A stretch of 64,000 bases of DNA, taken from positions 62,001 to 126,000 of the forward strand of contig JAPLLG010000013.1 in the NCBI GenBank assembly GCA_026387665.1. The letters are read 5' to 3'. The position numbers and the translations under genes are program-made. Source of the stretch: Nitrospirota bacterium. Its GTDB lineage: Bacteria; Nitrospirota; Nitrospiria; Nitrospirales; Nitrospiraceae. The notes below the pieces were generated by a model, which had not been told where the DNA came from, did not search any database, and saw nothing but the letters and a program-made list of their open reading frames with translations. How positions within the stretch are numbered: the stretch's first letter is position 1; every line of letters begins with the position of its first letter. Below, one piece after another: positions 41,142 through 49,923 of the stretch.

Positions 41142-43357
41142 CGATCGGCTAAGGTGCTGGGACCGTTGCCAAGCGCGCGCCTGAGCGATTGCAGCCGTCC
41201 GACTTGTTCGGCAGCTAAGGAGAGCTCTTTCTGAGTCAGCGGGGCTCGGCCGAACCGTCCCTGCTGATACAACGTTGTGACGCCGGTCACCAGATGACCG
41301 GCTGCGTGCCATTCCTGCTCGACCAACCCGGCAAACTCACGGGCGGTGGCGGAAGGAGGTTTGCTCAGACCTTGCTTCTCCAGCGCACGCAACATGCGGG
41401 TATAGAGCTGGAGGATCGCGCCCTGCGAGGGTGCGATGGGAAGATGCATGGTGGCCCAAAGACCGATCCGATCCCGCAACAGGAGCAGAAAAAAAGCCAG
41501 CCCGACAACGAACAACCCCGTCACGAGCCCTGCCAGACCGGGCCGGAATCTGTGGGCCAAATCCCTCAGTCTGCTCAGGACCTTCGTTGCCGGACCGCTC
41601 AGCGAGGCAACCCAACGGCTCGCTTTCTCCCACACAAAGTCGCTGCCTTCCCGCACTCCATGCACAACCGCCAATTGATCCTTCGCGCTATAACTGACGA
41701 ACAAACGATCCCACTGTAATCGAAGGGACGCCCCGAACCGGCCGAGAGAGGCCCAGCGAGAGGTCGCAGCCGCCGCGTTAACTGCGGGGGTGGGGTCCAT
41801 GGTGATCCAGCCGGAGCGGGGGAAATACACCTCGACCCAGGCATGGGCGTCCCGCTGGCGCACAGTGAAGTAACCTCCATACTCGTTCCATTCCGTGGCC
41901 AGGAACCCCGTCACCAGCCTGGCAGGAATACCGAGGGTCCGCAGCATCACGACCATCGCAGTCGCGTAATGTTCGCAGTAGCCGGTTTTACGCGTGAACA
42001 AAAACTCTTCGAGCGGATGGTTGAGTGTCGCCTGATCCGCGTCGAGGCTGTAGCGATAGTTGTCTAATAGATGTTGCTGGACGGCCAGCGTCCGTTCGAA
42101 CGGAGTCGCGGCCCTCTGGACCACGCGATGCGCCAGCTCTTCAATCCGCTGCAGCCCAATCGGAATCTGAAGGTAGCGGGAACGGACCGCGTCCGGATAA
42201 TCCAACACCGTGGCAGTCCGTTCTTCCGCGAGGAGCAGCGGGACTTGCGAGGTGACGGAATAGCGGAGACGGGACGAAGGAGGAGCAGGCAAGTGGAGCC
42301 CGCTCATGGCATCGGCCTGCACAGCAAGAAACTCGCCGCTCACGAGCTCGGCAAAGGGCGCGGCGAACAGGACCGCCGTATCGAGCGTTTCCAGCAGAAT
42401 ATCCTGGCGGATCGTAAAGGACTGGCTGCCAGGAGGACGGCTGCCGGGCGGACGGACGAAAAAGGTTCCCTCCGCCACGAGACCGAGTGAGCGCTGCCTG
42501 GTTCTGCTGTGGCTCCAGGACCGTCCGTTGTACTGATCGTAGGCCAGGCCTCTCAGGTAGAGACGATCATTGTCCACAGCCGATCGGTCCGGCAATTCAA
42601 CCCGCATGACGATCTGGGGATCTTGTTTGACGGACCCGATCGTCCCCAGATCCACCCGCTCGGAAAATCCGGACGTCCGCAGGGCTTCTCCGCTCGTCTT
42701 CTGCAGCGCGCCGACCCCGACACGAGGGATCACGAAAAAGATCGCGAGAGTCATGCCCACCGTTATCGCAACGACCCCGTTCGTCAGCCAGCAGAAATGA
42801 GCCGTGATCTGGCTTGGCCCTCTCGCCGGACCGATCGCCGACTGTGCAGGCATGCCCGCAACCATGGCTGGGCCCGTTTCCTGGGTCATGTGATAGAGCA
42901 CGAGGGTCCAGACCGCTGCGAGCAGATAGAGCAGAAAGATCGGAACATACCAGGCATCGGTCGTGACTGAAGCAGACGCCAGGATGGCCATGAGGCTGAG
43001 GGCGTAGAGATGCCGATAGTCGTGGCGCTGTTGAAGGGTGAGTAATTTGATGTTCAACAGCATGACTAAGAAATGGATCCCGGCCGGAAGTAGATCCCGT
43101 GAGAAGAAGATGAGATCGGCCAGGAATACGGCAAAGGCGCCGATCGACAGGACGTTCGACAAGGTCGGCGAGATGGTCACCTGGGCCATTGCCCGCCGGA
43201 CGACTAGCACTCCTCCTGCCCGAAGCAACGACAGGATCAGGATGATCACCGTGAGAAGGGCGAGCCAGAAAGGGAGGCTCTGCGCAAACAGGAGTCCGCT
43301 GCAGGCCACGGCGGCCAGAAGAACGGAGCTGAGGGCAAAGGCGCGTTCAAAAATCAT
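41138..43357 (-). CDS. TgpA-type membrane transglutaminase-like protein
   Basis: 739 aa. Several transmembrane helices fill the first about 210 residues, and one more lies near 610-630. The periplasmic transglutaminase-like core has Cys461 in RKTGYCEHYATAM, His in RDAHAWVEVYF and Asp in WITMDPTP. The C-terminal cytoplasmic part is a DUF4129-like tail with a conserved helix (LEKQGLSKPPSATAREFAGLV). With DUF58 and MoxR upstream it forms the common moxR-DUF58-tgpA operon, thought to act in envelope assembly or protein maturation. Confidence 0.9.
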   Translation of the reverse strand: MIFERAFALSSVLLAAVACSGLLFAQSLPFWLALLTVIILILSLLRAGGVLVVRRAMAQVTISPTLSNVLSIGAFAVFLADLIFFSRDLLPAGIHFLVMLLNIKLLTLQQRHDYRHLYALSLMAILASASVTTDAWYVPIFLLYLLAAVWTLVLYHMTQETGPAMVAGMPAQSAIGPARGPSQITAHFCWLTNGVVAITVGMTLAIFFVIPRVGVGALQKTSGEALRTSGFSERVDLGTIGSVKQDPQIVMRVELPDRSAVDNDRLYLRGLAYDQYNGRSWSHSRTRQRSLGLVAEGTFFVRPPGSRPPGSQSFTIRQDILLETLDTAVLFAAPFAELVSGEFLAVQADAMSGLHLPAPPSSRLRYSVTSQVPLLLAEERTATVLDYPDAVRSRYLQIPIGLQRIEELAHRVVQRAATPFERTLAVQQHLLDNYRYSLDADQATLNHPLEEFLFTRKTGYCEHYATAMVVMLRTLGIPARLVTGFLATEWNEYGGYFTVRQRDAHAWVEVYFPRSGWITMDPTPAVNAAAATSRWASLGRFGASLRLQWDRLFVSYSAKDQLAVVHGVREGSDFVWEKASRWVASLSGPATKVLSRLRDLAHRFRPGLAGLVTGLFVVGLAFFLLLLRDRIGLWATMHLPIAPSQGAILQLYTRMLRALEKQGLSKPPSATAREFAGLVEQEWHAAGHLVTGVTTLYQQGRFGRAPLTQKELSLAAEQVGRLQSLRRALGNGPSTLADR

Positions 43358-44495
43358 GGGTCAGCTCTTCGAGTTGTCTGTCATCGAGGACCCGGTCGGC
43401 CGACATCGCCTGCACGGATACAGCCAGGCCAGACCAGGGAACGACTGCGACGCTGTAGCCCTGCTCGGCTTCCTGGAGACAGGATTGCGCTTCTCCGGCA
43501 GGGACGGATCCTCCGGCTTCCGGCCACTGCCGTTCGCACAGAGCCAGGACACGCAGCATCGTGAAGAGATGCGCGGAGCCGGACCCGAACCCTGAATCCT
43601 CGCGCCCCACAATGAGCCGCACCGGATAGGCCCGCTCGGTCAGTTGCCAAAGGAGCGAGGCCACGAACGTCACGCTTCGCTCAAAGAGGGACTCGCGATC
43701 ATCGGGGGCCACGAGCGACAGGATGACTGTCACCAGCCGCTGGTCCTCCGCTTCGGTTTCCCGCACGATCAGCTGGGACGTGCGGGCCGTCGTCATCCAA
43801 TGGATGGCCCGCGAATCGTCGCCCGGCTGATAGAGGCGAAGGTTGTAGAGCTGGGTCCCCCTGCCTCGTTGCGGGAGAGACTGCCCCTGCCCTTCGCTCA
43901 CCAACTCATCCACGAATCGCAGGGTGAGCGGCTTGATGGGAGGCGCGACGACCAAATCAGTGTCCGTGGGGTAGAACCCTGTTTTGCTAAATAGTCCAAA
44001 GGGAAAGAGCGTCTGTACCCTGATGCCTTCGAGCCGGATCCTGCCGCGCCTGATGGCGAGCAACGGATAGGACAGGAGCAGAGAACCCTGCGAAGGTAGC
44101 TGTTGGATGAAAAGGCCCCGGTCGACACTTTGGCCTCCGACGACATCGAACAGGCGCAGGGAAAAACTGGAGAGTCGCCGGTTCCGGTTTGCGATCGAAA
44201 GGGTCAGCGTAGCCGGCTCGTTGGCCATGATAAGGTCCGGCAGATGCCGATGAAACTCCAGCCGTCCAAGACAATATTCCGAGAACAATCCGGAGATCAC
44301 GACGCAGCTCAGCATCATCGAGAGGATCAAGTAGAACAGGTTGTTGCCGGTGTTCACGGCGGCGAGGCTGATGGCGAAGGTGAAGAGGATGAACTTGGTT
44401 CCGTCAGACGTGAGGCGCGTCGACCTCCGGCGGGACAGGCCCCGCATAGAGGAGAAGATCGAGGAAGCGCGGCGATTGGAAAATGGATGCTTCAC
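43347..44495 (-). CDS. DUF58-family protein
   Basis: 382 aa. Two membrane helices lie near residues 35-72 (FILFTFAISLAAVNTGNNLFYLILSMMLSCVVISGLF). The DUF58 core motif appears as LRLYQPGDDSRAIHWMTTARTSQLIVRETE. DUF58 proteins resemble VWA domains and are partners of MoxR ATPases. It overlaps the tgpA-like gene by 11 nt. Between it and moxR is a 197-bp repeat element. Confidence 0.9.
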   Translation of the reverse strand: MKHPFSNRRASSIFSSMRGLSRRRSTRLTSDGTKFILFTFAISLAAVNTGNNLFYLILSMMLSCVVISGLFSEYCLGRLEFHRHLPDLIMANEPATLTLSIANRNRRLSSFSLRLFDVVGGQSVDRGLFIQQLPSQGSLLLSYPLLAIRRGRIRLEGIRVQTLFPFGLFSKTGFYPTDTDLVVAPPIKPLTLRFVDELVSEGQGQSLPQRGRGTQLYNLRLYQPGDDSRAIHWMTTARTSQLIVRETEAEDQRLVTVILSLVAPDDRESLFERSVTFVASLLWQLTERAYPVRLIVGREDSGFGSGSAHLFTMLRVLALCERQWPEAGGSVPAGEAQSCLQEAEQGYSVAVVPWSGLAVSVQAMSADRVLDDRQLEELTHDF

Positions 44496-44522
44496 GCATG
44501 GGCCTCATCCAATTGACACATA

Positions 44523-44719
44523 GCAGGATGCTCAAACAGTCCATCCAGCAAGGCCGCAGCGAGTGACTAGAGATGGTTCTTCCGCGCGTGCGGGTTTACC
44601 TCTCTGATGGACCGGATGAGTCCCCCACTGCGCGCGTCCAACGAGGCCCTTCCGAGGGCGCGCGTTGCGCGAGCACAGGGGACTCACCGGGCCATCCCAC
44701 TCTTTTTTCAGCATCCTGC
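44523..44719 (-). repeat. Stop-abutting inverted-repeat element, B type, copy 2
   Basis: A 197-bp element bounded by GCAGGATGC and GCATCCTGC. On the minus strand it starts with the TAG stop of moxR (TAG, then CAGGATGCTGAAAAAAG). Its interior shares the B core with 9008-9153 (GTGCTCGCGCAACGCGCG, CGTTGGACGCGCGCAGT). The left end contains a segment of the A type (CCAGCAAGGCCGCAGCGAGT), so it looks like a mosaic. It separates moxR from DUF58 inside an operon. Confidence 0.75.
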
Positions 44720-45660
44720 TACACGGGGACGGGAACGGTTTCGACGATATCCAATACCAAACGCTCCGCCTGGTCGAAGCTCTGCGTCCTCATGCCATGG
44801 GTCCTGTTCAACATGACGCGATGGGACAGCACGATCGGCGCCAGCTCCTTGATATCGTCGGGAAGGCAATAGTCCCGTCCGCGAACGACCGCCAGGGCCT
44901 TGGCCGCCTTGCTCAGAGCCAGCGCGCCTCTCGTACTGACTCCCAGGGATAACAGTTCGCTCTGCCTGGTCGCCTGCACGATGGCGAGCAGATAGTCCGT
45001 CACATGCTCTTCCATATGGACCTGGTCCACCGTGGCCTGCAAGGCCACGACGTCCTGCGCCGAGAGGACGGCGCGCAGACTCTCGGCTGGATGCAGGGAA
45101 TGGGGACGGTCGAGCACCTTCCGCTCTTCTTCAATCGTGGGGTACCCGATACGGAGACGCATCAGAAACCGGTCGAGTTGGGATTCCGGCAGGGGGAAGG
45201 TCCCATGGTACTCGGCGGGATTCTGAGTCGCGATGACCATGAAGGGCTGCTCTAGCGGATGCGTCTGATTATCGACGGAAATCTGCGCTTCGCTCATCGC
45301 TTCCAGCAGACTGCTCTGGGTCTTTGGCGTGGTGCGATTGATCTCGTCGGCCAGCACGATGTTGGCGAAGATCGGACCGGGAATGAACTCGAACCCCTGC
45401 TTTTGCCGGTTGAACATGGAAACGCCGACGATGTCGGACGGTAAGAGGTCGCTGGTGAATTGAATGCGTTTGAATGAACAGTCCAGCGATCGGGCCAAAC
45501 TGTGGCCCAGCGTGGTCTTGCCGACGCCGGGCACATCCTCCAGCAGCAAATGGCCGCGTGCCAGGAGGCAGACCACAGCCATTTCGATCACATGGGATTT
45601 CCCCTTGATGACCAGCGCAATATTGTCCTGGATCGCCCGGATAATGTGGGTGGAACTCAT
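44719..45660 (-). CDS. MoxR-family AAA+ ATPase
   Basis: 313 aa. Walker A is LLEDVPGVGKTTLGHSLA, Walker B VLADEINRTTPKTQSSLLEAM, sensor 1 MVIATQNPAEYHGTFPLPESQLDRF. The C-terminal lid domain ends with DDIKELAPIVLSHRV. MoxR ATPases act as chaperone-like factors with VWA/DUF58 partners. It is the first gene of the moxR-DUF58-tgpA operon. Its stop codon is the first three bases of a repeat boundary (TAG|CAGG). Confidence 0.94.
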   Translation of the reverse strand: MSSTHIIRAIQDNIALVIKGKSHVIEMAVVCLLARGHLLLEDVPGVGKTTLGHSLARSLDCSFKRIQFTSDLLPSDIVGVSMFNRQKQGFEFIPGPIFANIVLADEINRTTPKTQSSLLEAMSEAQISVDNQTHPLEQPFMVIATQNPAEYHGTFPLPESQLDRFLMRLRIGYPTIEEERKVLDRPHSLHPAESLRAVLSAQDVVALQATVDQVHMEEHVTDYLLAIVQATRQSELLSLGVSTRGALALSKAAKALAVVRGRDYCLPDDIKELAPIVLSHRVMLNRTHGMRTQSFDQAERLVLDIVETVPVPV

Positions 45661-45824
45661 GTGGGATTAGTCGTCCCGGTGGTTCAGGAATGGGTGGTGA
45701 TCAGACACGCTCGAAGTCTAGCAAAGGGTCTGGGGACGGTCAATTTTCACGTGAGTTTTCGCATCGACCGGTCTGAAGAGGGCTATTTGCAAGGGTTCGC
45801 GGGGTAAACTGCTTGAGGTCTGCT

Positions 45825-47138
45825 CTATTCCGGAATCAACGTGAGCATCCAGGGCGGCGTCTCTTCCACCATGTCCGAGAATCGCCTGGCAGTACTGCTG
45901 GCAGGCATGCCAGGGAAGACGGCGCCCCGGCGAATCTGCACGGAGCGGAAACGATAGGAGGGTTCCTGTCCCAAAAGCAGAGGAAGGACTCGCGGAATCT
46001 GCCCTCGTAACGGAGCACAGTCAGCCAGGTTCACCGTCTCGCCGATCGCCAGGCGCGAAAGCCGCTCGAAGATTTCGCCAAACACTGTTGGGAGATTATC
46101 CGTCGTGAAGGGCTGATCCGCTGGCCGATAGCGGGGCTCGTCGAGCAGTTGGGAGAGGATTTCCCAGAAGACCTGGGTGTCGACGGCTCCGAGAACACAG
46201 AGGCGGCCTCGCCGCGCCAGTACATCAAGCAAGGCGAGGGGGCCTCGAATCTCGAACTTCCAGGGGGGAAACAGAAGGGCGCGGTCCCCATGCTGAACTT
46301 CCAAGGCCGGCTCTCCTGAAAAACTGGTCTGCCGGAACTGGCCTTTGGTGCGCTGGAGTTCTTGCGTGATAATCTGCCCGGACAGCCTGGTCGGTTCGTA
46401 GGCGAACGTGGGGGTCGCGGGAGCCCAGCAGGTTGCGATGGTATAGCGAGGGGCGAGCTTCCCTGCCCGGTCGAGGTCGCCCAGGTCGAACATGTCGTGG
46501 TTTCCGTAGAATTGAAACGAGAGGCCGGTCCGGGACCTCAGACCGTTGAGCCGCTCCCGTTCAGGGTGGAGCGGGCCGCCCAGCTTCGAGCCTGGCTGCA
46601 GCCGGTCCAGCGCATGGAGAATCAGCTCGCGCTGACGCTGGTGCAGGGGCGCGACATATTGCTCGACCAACTCCGTGGCAAAGGACAGGTCGCCGGCTCC
46701 CAGATCGAGCAACGACGCCACGTCCGCATCGAGCAGCAAGTCGAAGGGATTGACATGGGACCGGACGAAGGTTGCAATCGCATCGCTCTGTAGAGATGTC
46801 AGCGGCCACTGAGACGCAGGCCCCTCCACGACGCCCAGCCATACGCAGAGCGCCCGCACGGCCTTTGTCGGAGGGAGCCCGGTGAGCTCTTTGAGCCGCG
46901 GGCCGGGGAGATCCTGAATTTTGACGGCTTCCGCATTGCCCAGCGCCAGGGTAATGGCATCACGGATGCTGATGGGAAGGTCGGCACGCCCGGCTTCTTC
47001 AATCAACCGTTTCAAGGTCGTCGTGAGCCTGGTCCCCTCAACCAGTTTACGGGAAGCCTCCCACTCCTTGTCTCGTTCCTGTAACAGCTGCGTGACCTGT
47101 GAGCGGAAATCTGCAAGAACCTGTGCGTTGGAATTCAT
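45825..47138 (-). CDS. Unknown protein with a methyltransferase-like motif (437 aa)
   Basis: 437 aa without signal peptide or membrane segments. I do not recognise a family. One segment, ADVASLLDLGAGDLSFATEL, has the form of SAM-methyltransferase motif I, and a hydrophobic strand LRRGAVFPGMP-type region follows later. The N-terminal 150 residues are helical (VTQLLQERDKEWEASRKLV). Its stop is about 165 bp from the start of moxR on the same strand. Substrate and role are open. Confidence 0.7.
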   Translation of the reverse strand: MNSNAQVLADFRSQVTQLLQERDKEWEASRKLVEGTRLTTTLKRLIEEAGRADLPISIRDAITLALGNAEAVKIQDLPGPRLKELTGLPPTKAVRALCVWLGVVEGPASQWPLTSLQSDAIATFVRSHVNPFDLLLDADVASLLDLGAGDLSFATELVEQYVAPLHQRQRELILHALDRLQPGSKLGGPLHPERERLNGLRSRTGLSFQFYGNHDMFDLGDLDRAGKLAPRYTIATCWAPATPTFAYEPTRLSGQIITQELQRTKGQFRQTSFSGEPALEVQHGDRALLFPPWKFEIRGPLALLDVLARRGRLCVLGAVDTQVFWEILSQLLDEPRYRPADQPFTTDNLPTVFGEIFERLSRLAIGETVNLADCAPLRGQIPRVLPLLLGQEPSYRFRSVQIRRGAVFPGMPASSTARRFSDMVEETPPWMLTLIPE

Positions 47139-47271
47139 GAATCGGGTGGTGCGTGGCCTGTGATGGTCGATCTATCGCTGTCAGTCGATGCCCTGCAGCA
47201 TAACGACCAGATCACTGGAGCGTCAAGGTTGTTATCTTGCCGTCCCGGGAAACCTATGTTAGTGAAAGACC

Positions 47272-48288
47272 ATGACAACGACATTCTTTACCACGCGAAC
47301 GGCCCTCGCCAGCTCCAGACTCCTGCTGGTCCTCGGCCTGGTCTGGCTGACGGTGGCCTGTGCCAGCGAAACGCCCACGAGGTCGTCCGACTCGCCAGGC
47401 GAACTGTCCGCTCCATTCCAGGCAGGGCAGATTATCGAGACTGCGACAGGGCAACCGGTCTCTCCCGACCAATGGACCGCCCTGCTGTTGCAGCAGGACA
47501 TCGTCTATCTGGGCGAGGAACATCATAATCGATTTCATGTCGAGGCGGCGCTGATGGTCCTAAAAAAACTACAAGAGAAGGGACGCACGCCGGTCTTGGC
47601 CATGGAAATGTTCGGCTGGGACGGACAAGCTGCGCTGGACCGGTATCTGTCCGGATCCGACCAGAACCGCCAGGAGTTCCTAGAAGCCGTCCGGTGGCAA
47701 CAGAATTGGGGCGGCGCCTACGAGGACTATGAGCCGCTGGTCCTCTTCGCGAAAGAACAGCGCCTGCCGGTCGCGGCGCTGAATCCTCCGAAGGCCCTGG
47801 TCCGGCTCGTCGCCAAACAGGGATTGGCTCAGGCGCAGTCCGATCCGGTCATGGCACAGTGGGGCATGCAGGACGAAGCCATCGTCGACGACCCGGTCTA
47901 TCGCGCGCGCATTCTTCAGCAACTCCAAGCCTGTCACGGTGGCGGCAACGACAACCTCTACCAGACGATGTATGAGGCTTCCATGGTCCGCGATGAAGGG
48001 ATGGCCAAGACCCTGGTCGCTCGCCTCTCCCTCATCCGCCGGGGCGCCGATCCGATGGCTGGCCCCCTGGTCAGCTATACAGGAGGCGGCCATATTCAGT
48101 ATAACCTTCCGGTTCCCAAGCGAGTGGTCCGCCGCCTGCCTGATGGGGTGCATCAGATCAGCGTCTATCTGACCTCGTTCGAGGTAGGGCGGATTAAAGA
48201 GCTGCAAGAGTTAATACGGGAAAAGGTCGCGGATTACCTCTGGCTGACTCCGGTCAGTGAACAGGGGCTCCCGCGCCGATGCCGATAA
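47272..48288 (+). CDS. ChaN-family lipoprotein (possible haem/iron binding)
   Basis: 338 aa. The lipoprotein signal ends at the lipobox LTVAC (Cys29). The ChaN/DUF399 core is visible: DIVYLGEEHHNRFHVEAALMVL, LAMEMFGWDGQAALDRYLSG, a tyrosine-rich GGAYEDYEPLVLFA, and SYTGGGHIQYNLPVPKRV. The Campylobacter ChaN binds haem as a dimer at the outer membrane. A CDGSH Fe-S gene follows 53 bp downstream in the same direction, which suggests a common link to iron. Confidence 0.82.
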   Translation: MTTTFFTTRTALASSRLLLVLGLVWLTVACASETPTRSSDSPGELSAPFQAGQIIETATGQPVSPDQWTALLLQQDIVYLGEEHHNRFHVEAALMVLKKLQEKGRTPVLAMEMFGWDGQAALDRYLSGSDQNRQEFLEAVRWQQNWGGAYEDYEPLVLFAKEQRLPVAALNPPKALVRLVAKQGLAQAQSDPVMAQWGMQDEAIVDDPVYRARILQQLQACHGGGNDNLYQTMYEASMVRDEGMAKTLVARLSLIRRGADPMAGPLVSYTGGGHIQYNLPVPKRVVRRLPDGVHQISVYLTSFEVGRIKELQELIREKVADYLWLTPVSEQGLPRRCR

Positions 48289-48341
48289 CAATGTGGATCG
48301 TGAAGCACGTATTGCCTCACGAGTAGATGAAGGAGAACCCG

Positions 48342-48581
48342 ATGTCTGAGAAACCGGTGATTGCCCAGCGTACTCCCTGCATGGTGGAAGTCGGTCCCGG
48401 CACCATCTATTGGTGTCAATGCGGTCGCTCGAAGACGCAACCCTTTTGCGATGGAGCCCATACTGGGACGGATTTTTCTCCGCTGGCAGTCCATTTCGAA
48501 GAAAAGAAACGGGTCGCGCTCTGCGGTTGCAAGCGGACAGAGAGGCCTCCCTACTGCGATGGGACCCACTCGCGAATTTAA
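48342..48581 (+). CDS. Double CDGSH iron-sulfur domain protein
   Basis: 79 aa from ATG 48342, with AAGGAG 8 nt upstream. Two CDGSH motifs fill the protein: CQCGRSKTQPFCDGAH and CGCKRTERPPYCDGTH. Each has the three Cys and one His that hold a 2Fe-2S cluster. Such tandem small proteins exist in bacteria and act in electron transfer or cluster handling. Cytoplasmic. The TAA stop is directly followed by a repeat element. Confidence 0.93.
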   Translation: MSEKPVIAQRTPCMVEVGPGTIYWCQCGRSKTQPFCDGAHTGTDFSPLAVHFEEKKRVALCGCKRTERPPYCDGTHSRI

Positions 48582-48704
48582 CAGGACGCTGAAAACGCTC
48601 GCCAGCGTCGTTCTCGCATCGTTCAGACCCTCAACGTACCCTCCGGGTACGATTCGGGCCTTCACTCGCTGCGGCCTTGCTGGACAAACGTTTTGAGCGT
48701 CCTG
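48582..48704 (+). repeat. Stop-abutting inverted-repeat element, A type, copy 2
   Basis: A 123-bp element starting right after the TAA of the CDGSH gene: CAGGACGCTGAAAACG at the left, CGTTTTGAGCGTCCTG at the right. The interior (CATCGTTCAGACCCTCAACG) is identical to that in copy 1 at 10045-10169. Stem differences between copies are compensated on both sides. Confidence 0.8.
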
Positions 48705-48765
48705 CTTGAGTTCAGCAATGCCGCGGTGGCGTTTCATCGCTCCTCCGTTTTCACGTTACGGGCCG

Positions 48766-48795
48766 TTGCGGACCGTCCGGCGATTTCAGTATAAT
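48766..48795 (+). promoter_or_regulatory. Promoter of the small membrane protein gene
   Basis: A perfect TATAAT (48790-48795) lies 18 bp after TTGCGG (48766-48771). It is 40 bp before the ATG of the 64-aa gene, which has an AAGGGAGG ribosome binding site. Confidence 0.5.
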
Positions 48796-48834
48796 GCGGC
48801 CCTCGTTTTGTCCAACTGACCAAGGGAGGGTTCT

Positions 48835-49029
48835 ATGATGAAGAAGATGGGTGCAGGGATTGTCACAGTGGCGTTTTCGGTCCTGCTGACCGGTGTGTCC
48901 TACGTGCTGGCGAACGAGCCGAAGGGCGAAGGAGCCCCCGACTATAGCGGCGTCACCGGCATTTATTACACCTTGATCGGATTGATTCTGGCCTACGGCT
49001 TTTACGACTCCTTCCTCAAGAAGTCCTAA
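48835..49029 (+). CDS. Small protein with signal/anchor and C-terminal membrane helix (64 aa)
   Basis: 64 aa with strong promoter and AAGGGAGG ribosome binding site. The first 26 residues (IVTVAFSVLLTGVSYVLA) form a signal peptide or anchor, then a short polar part (NEPKGEGAPDYSG), then a second hydrophobic helix (IYYTLIGLILAYGFYDSFL) and KKS. Such bitopic small proteins can be subunits of membrane complexes. I do not recognise it. It ends in a strong hairpin, so it is its own transcription unit. Confidence 0.7.
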   Translation: MMKKMGAGIVTVAFSVLLTGVSYVLANEPKGEGAPDYSGVTGIYYTLIGLILAYGFYDSFLKKS

Positions 49030-49057
49030 GGTCGCTCCCTCTATTTACCGTTGGACT

Positions 49058-49093
49058 GGCCATGCCCGAGGGCATTCCCTATCGGGCATGGCC
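49058..49093. terminator. Hairpin between the small membrane gene and tesA
   Basis: A perfect 12-bp stem (GGCCATGCCCGA with TCGGGCATGGCC) with a 12-nt loop between two convergent genes. There is no long T-run, so activity in either direction is inferred from position. Confidence 0.6.
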
Positions 49094-49130
49094 TAGCTCT
49101 GCCCTGCTCACTTTCCACAGACCGCCTTAC

Positions 49131-49865
49131 TTATTGCTTTTGCTTCAGCAACGGCTCCAGCGTCACGAATAGGTTCTCAACGATCAGGCGATAGCCCTCT
49201 CCGGTCGGATGGATCCCATCTGCCTGGTTCAGCGAAGACGAGCCTGCCACCCCATCGAGAAAAAACGGAATCAGCGTCAGGTGGTATTGCTTCGCCAGCG
49301 AGCGATAGAGTTCCTCAAATCCGGCCGTATAGTCCTTGCCATAATTAGGCGGGAGCTTCATCCCGGCTAACAGGACCGTGACGGAGGCCTGTTGGAGTTG
49401 CTGAATGATCCTTTCAAGATTGGCTTTCGTCTCTGGCAGGCTCAGGCCACGCAACCCGTCGTTGCCACCGAGCTCCAGGATGACGATCGAGGGTTTGCTG
49501 TTCAGCACCCAGGCCACGCGCCGCACGCCACCGGCTGTCGTCTCGCCGCTGACCCCCGCATTCACGACCCGATACAAATAGCCTGCCTCCTCCAGCTTCC
49601 GCTGTAATTGAGCCGGGTAGGATTCCTCCTGCGCCACGCCGAGGCCTGCCGTCAGACTGTTACCGAAGGCGACGATGCGCGGACGTTCGGCTGCGACCGA
49701 CGCCGTCGCTCGCCCCGGTCGCGCCGTGACATCGGTTCCCAGCCGTTGCCCGAACCCGTCGCGAGGCGGAGGCGACGACGAAGGCGCGCTGCCTCGGTCG
49801 CAGCCGTAGAAGGCGACCAGGCAAAGACAGAAAACGAGTTGTGCGAGAATCCATGAGCGGCGCAT
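49131..49865 (-). CDS. tesA: SGNH-family arylesterase/lysophospholipase (TesA-like) lipoprotein
   Basis: 244 aa. The N-terminus is a lipoprotein signal (LVFCLCLVAFYGC, Cys22) followed by a Ser/Pro-rich linker to about residue 60. The SGNH blocks are intact: IVAFGNSLTAGLG (Ser), NAGVSGETTAGG (Gly), LELGGNDGLRGL (Asn) and ADGIHPTGEGY (Asp-His). It hydrolyses thioesters or lysophospholipids in the periplasm. It is divergent from the ybbA-ybbP exporter, the same arrangement as tesA/ybbAP in E. coli. Confidence 0.9.
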   Translation of the reverse strand: MRRSWILAQLVFCLCLVAFYGCDRGSAPSSSPPPRDGFGQRLGTDVTARPGRATASVAAERPRIVAFGNSLTAGLGVAQEESYPAQLQRKLEEAGYLYRVVNAGVSGETTAGGVRRVAWVLNSKPSIVILELGGNDGLRGLSLPETKANLERIIQQLQQASVTVLLAGMKLPPNYGKDYTAGFEELYRSLAKQYHLTLIPFFLDGVAGSSSLNQADGIHPTGEGYRLIVENLFVTLEPLLKQKQ

Positions 49866-49873
49866 AGGTGTTC

Positions 49874-49881
49874 AGTATAAT
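49874..49881. promoter_or_regulatory. Overlapping divergent -10 boxes of tesA and ybbA
   Basis: The sequence AGTATAAT holds TATAAT on the plus strand (49876-49881) and TATACT on the minus strand (49874-49879). Both would serve divergent genes, so polymerase could occupy only one at a time. The minus box ends 8 nt before the tesA ATG. No good -35 boxes are seen. Confidence 0.4.
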
Positions 49882-49923
49882 ATAGGCGTCACCGAGACGA
49901 TACTGTGGAGCCTGACAAACAAG

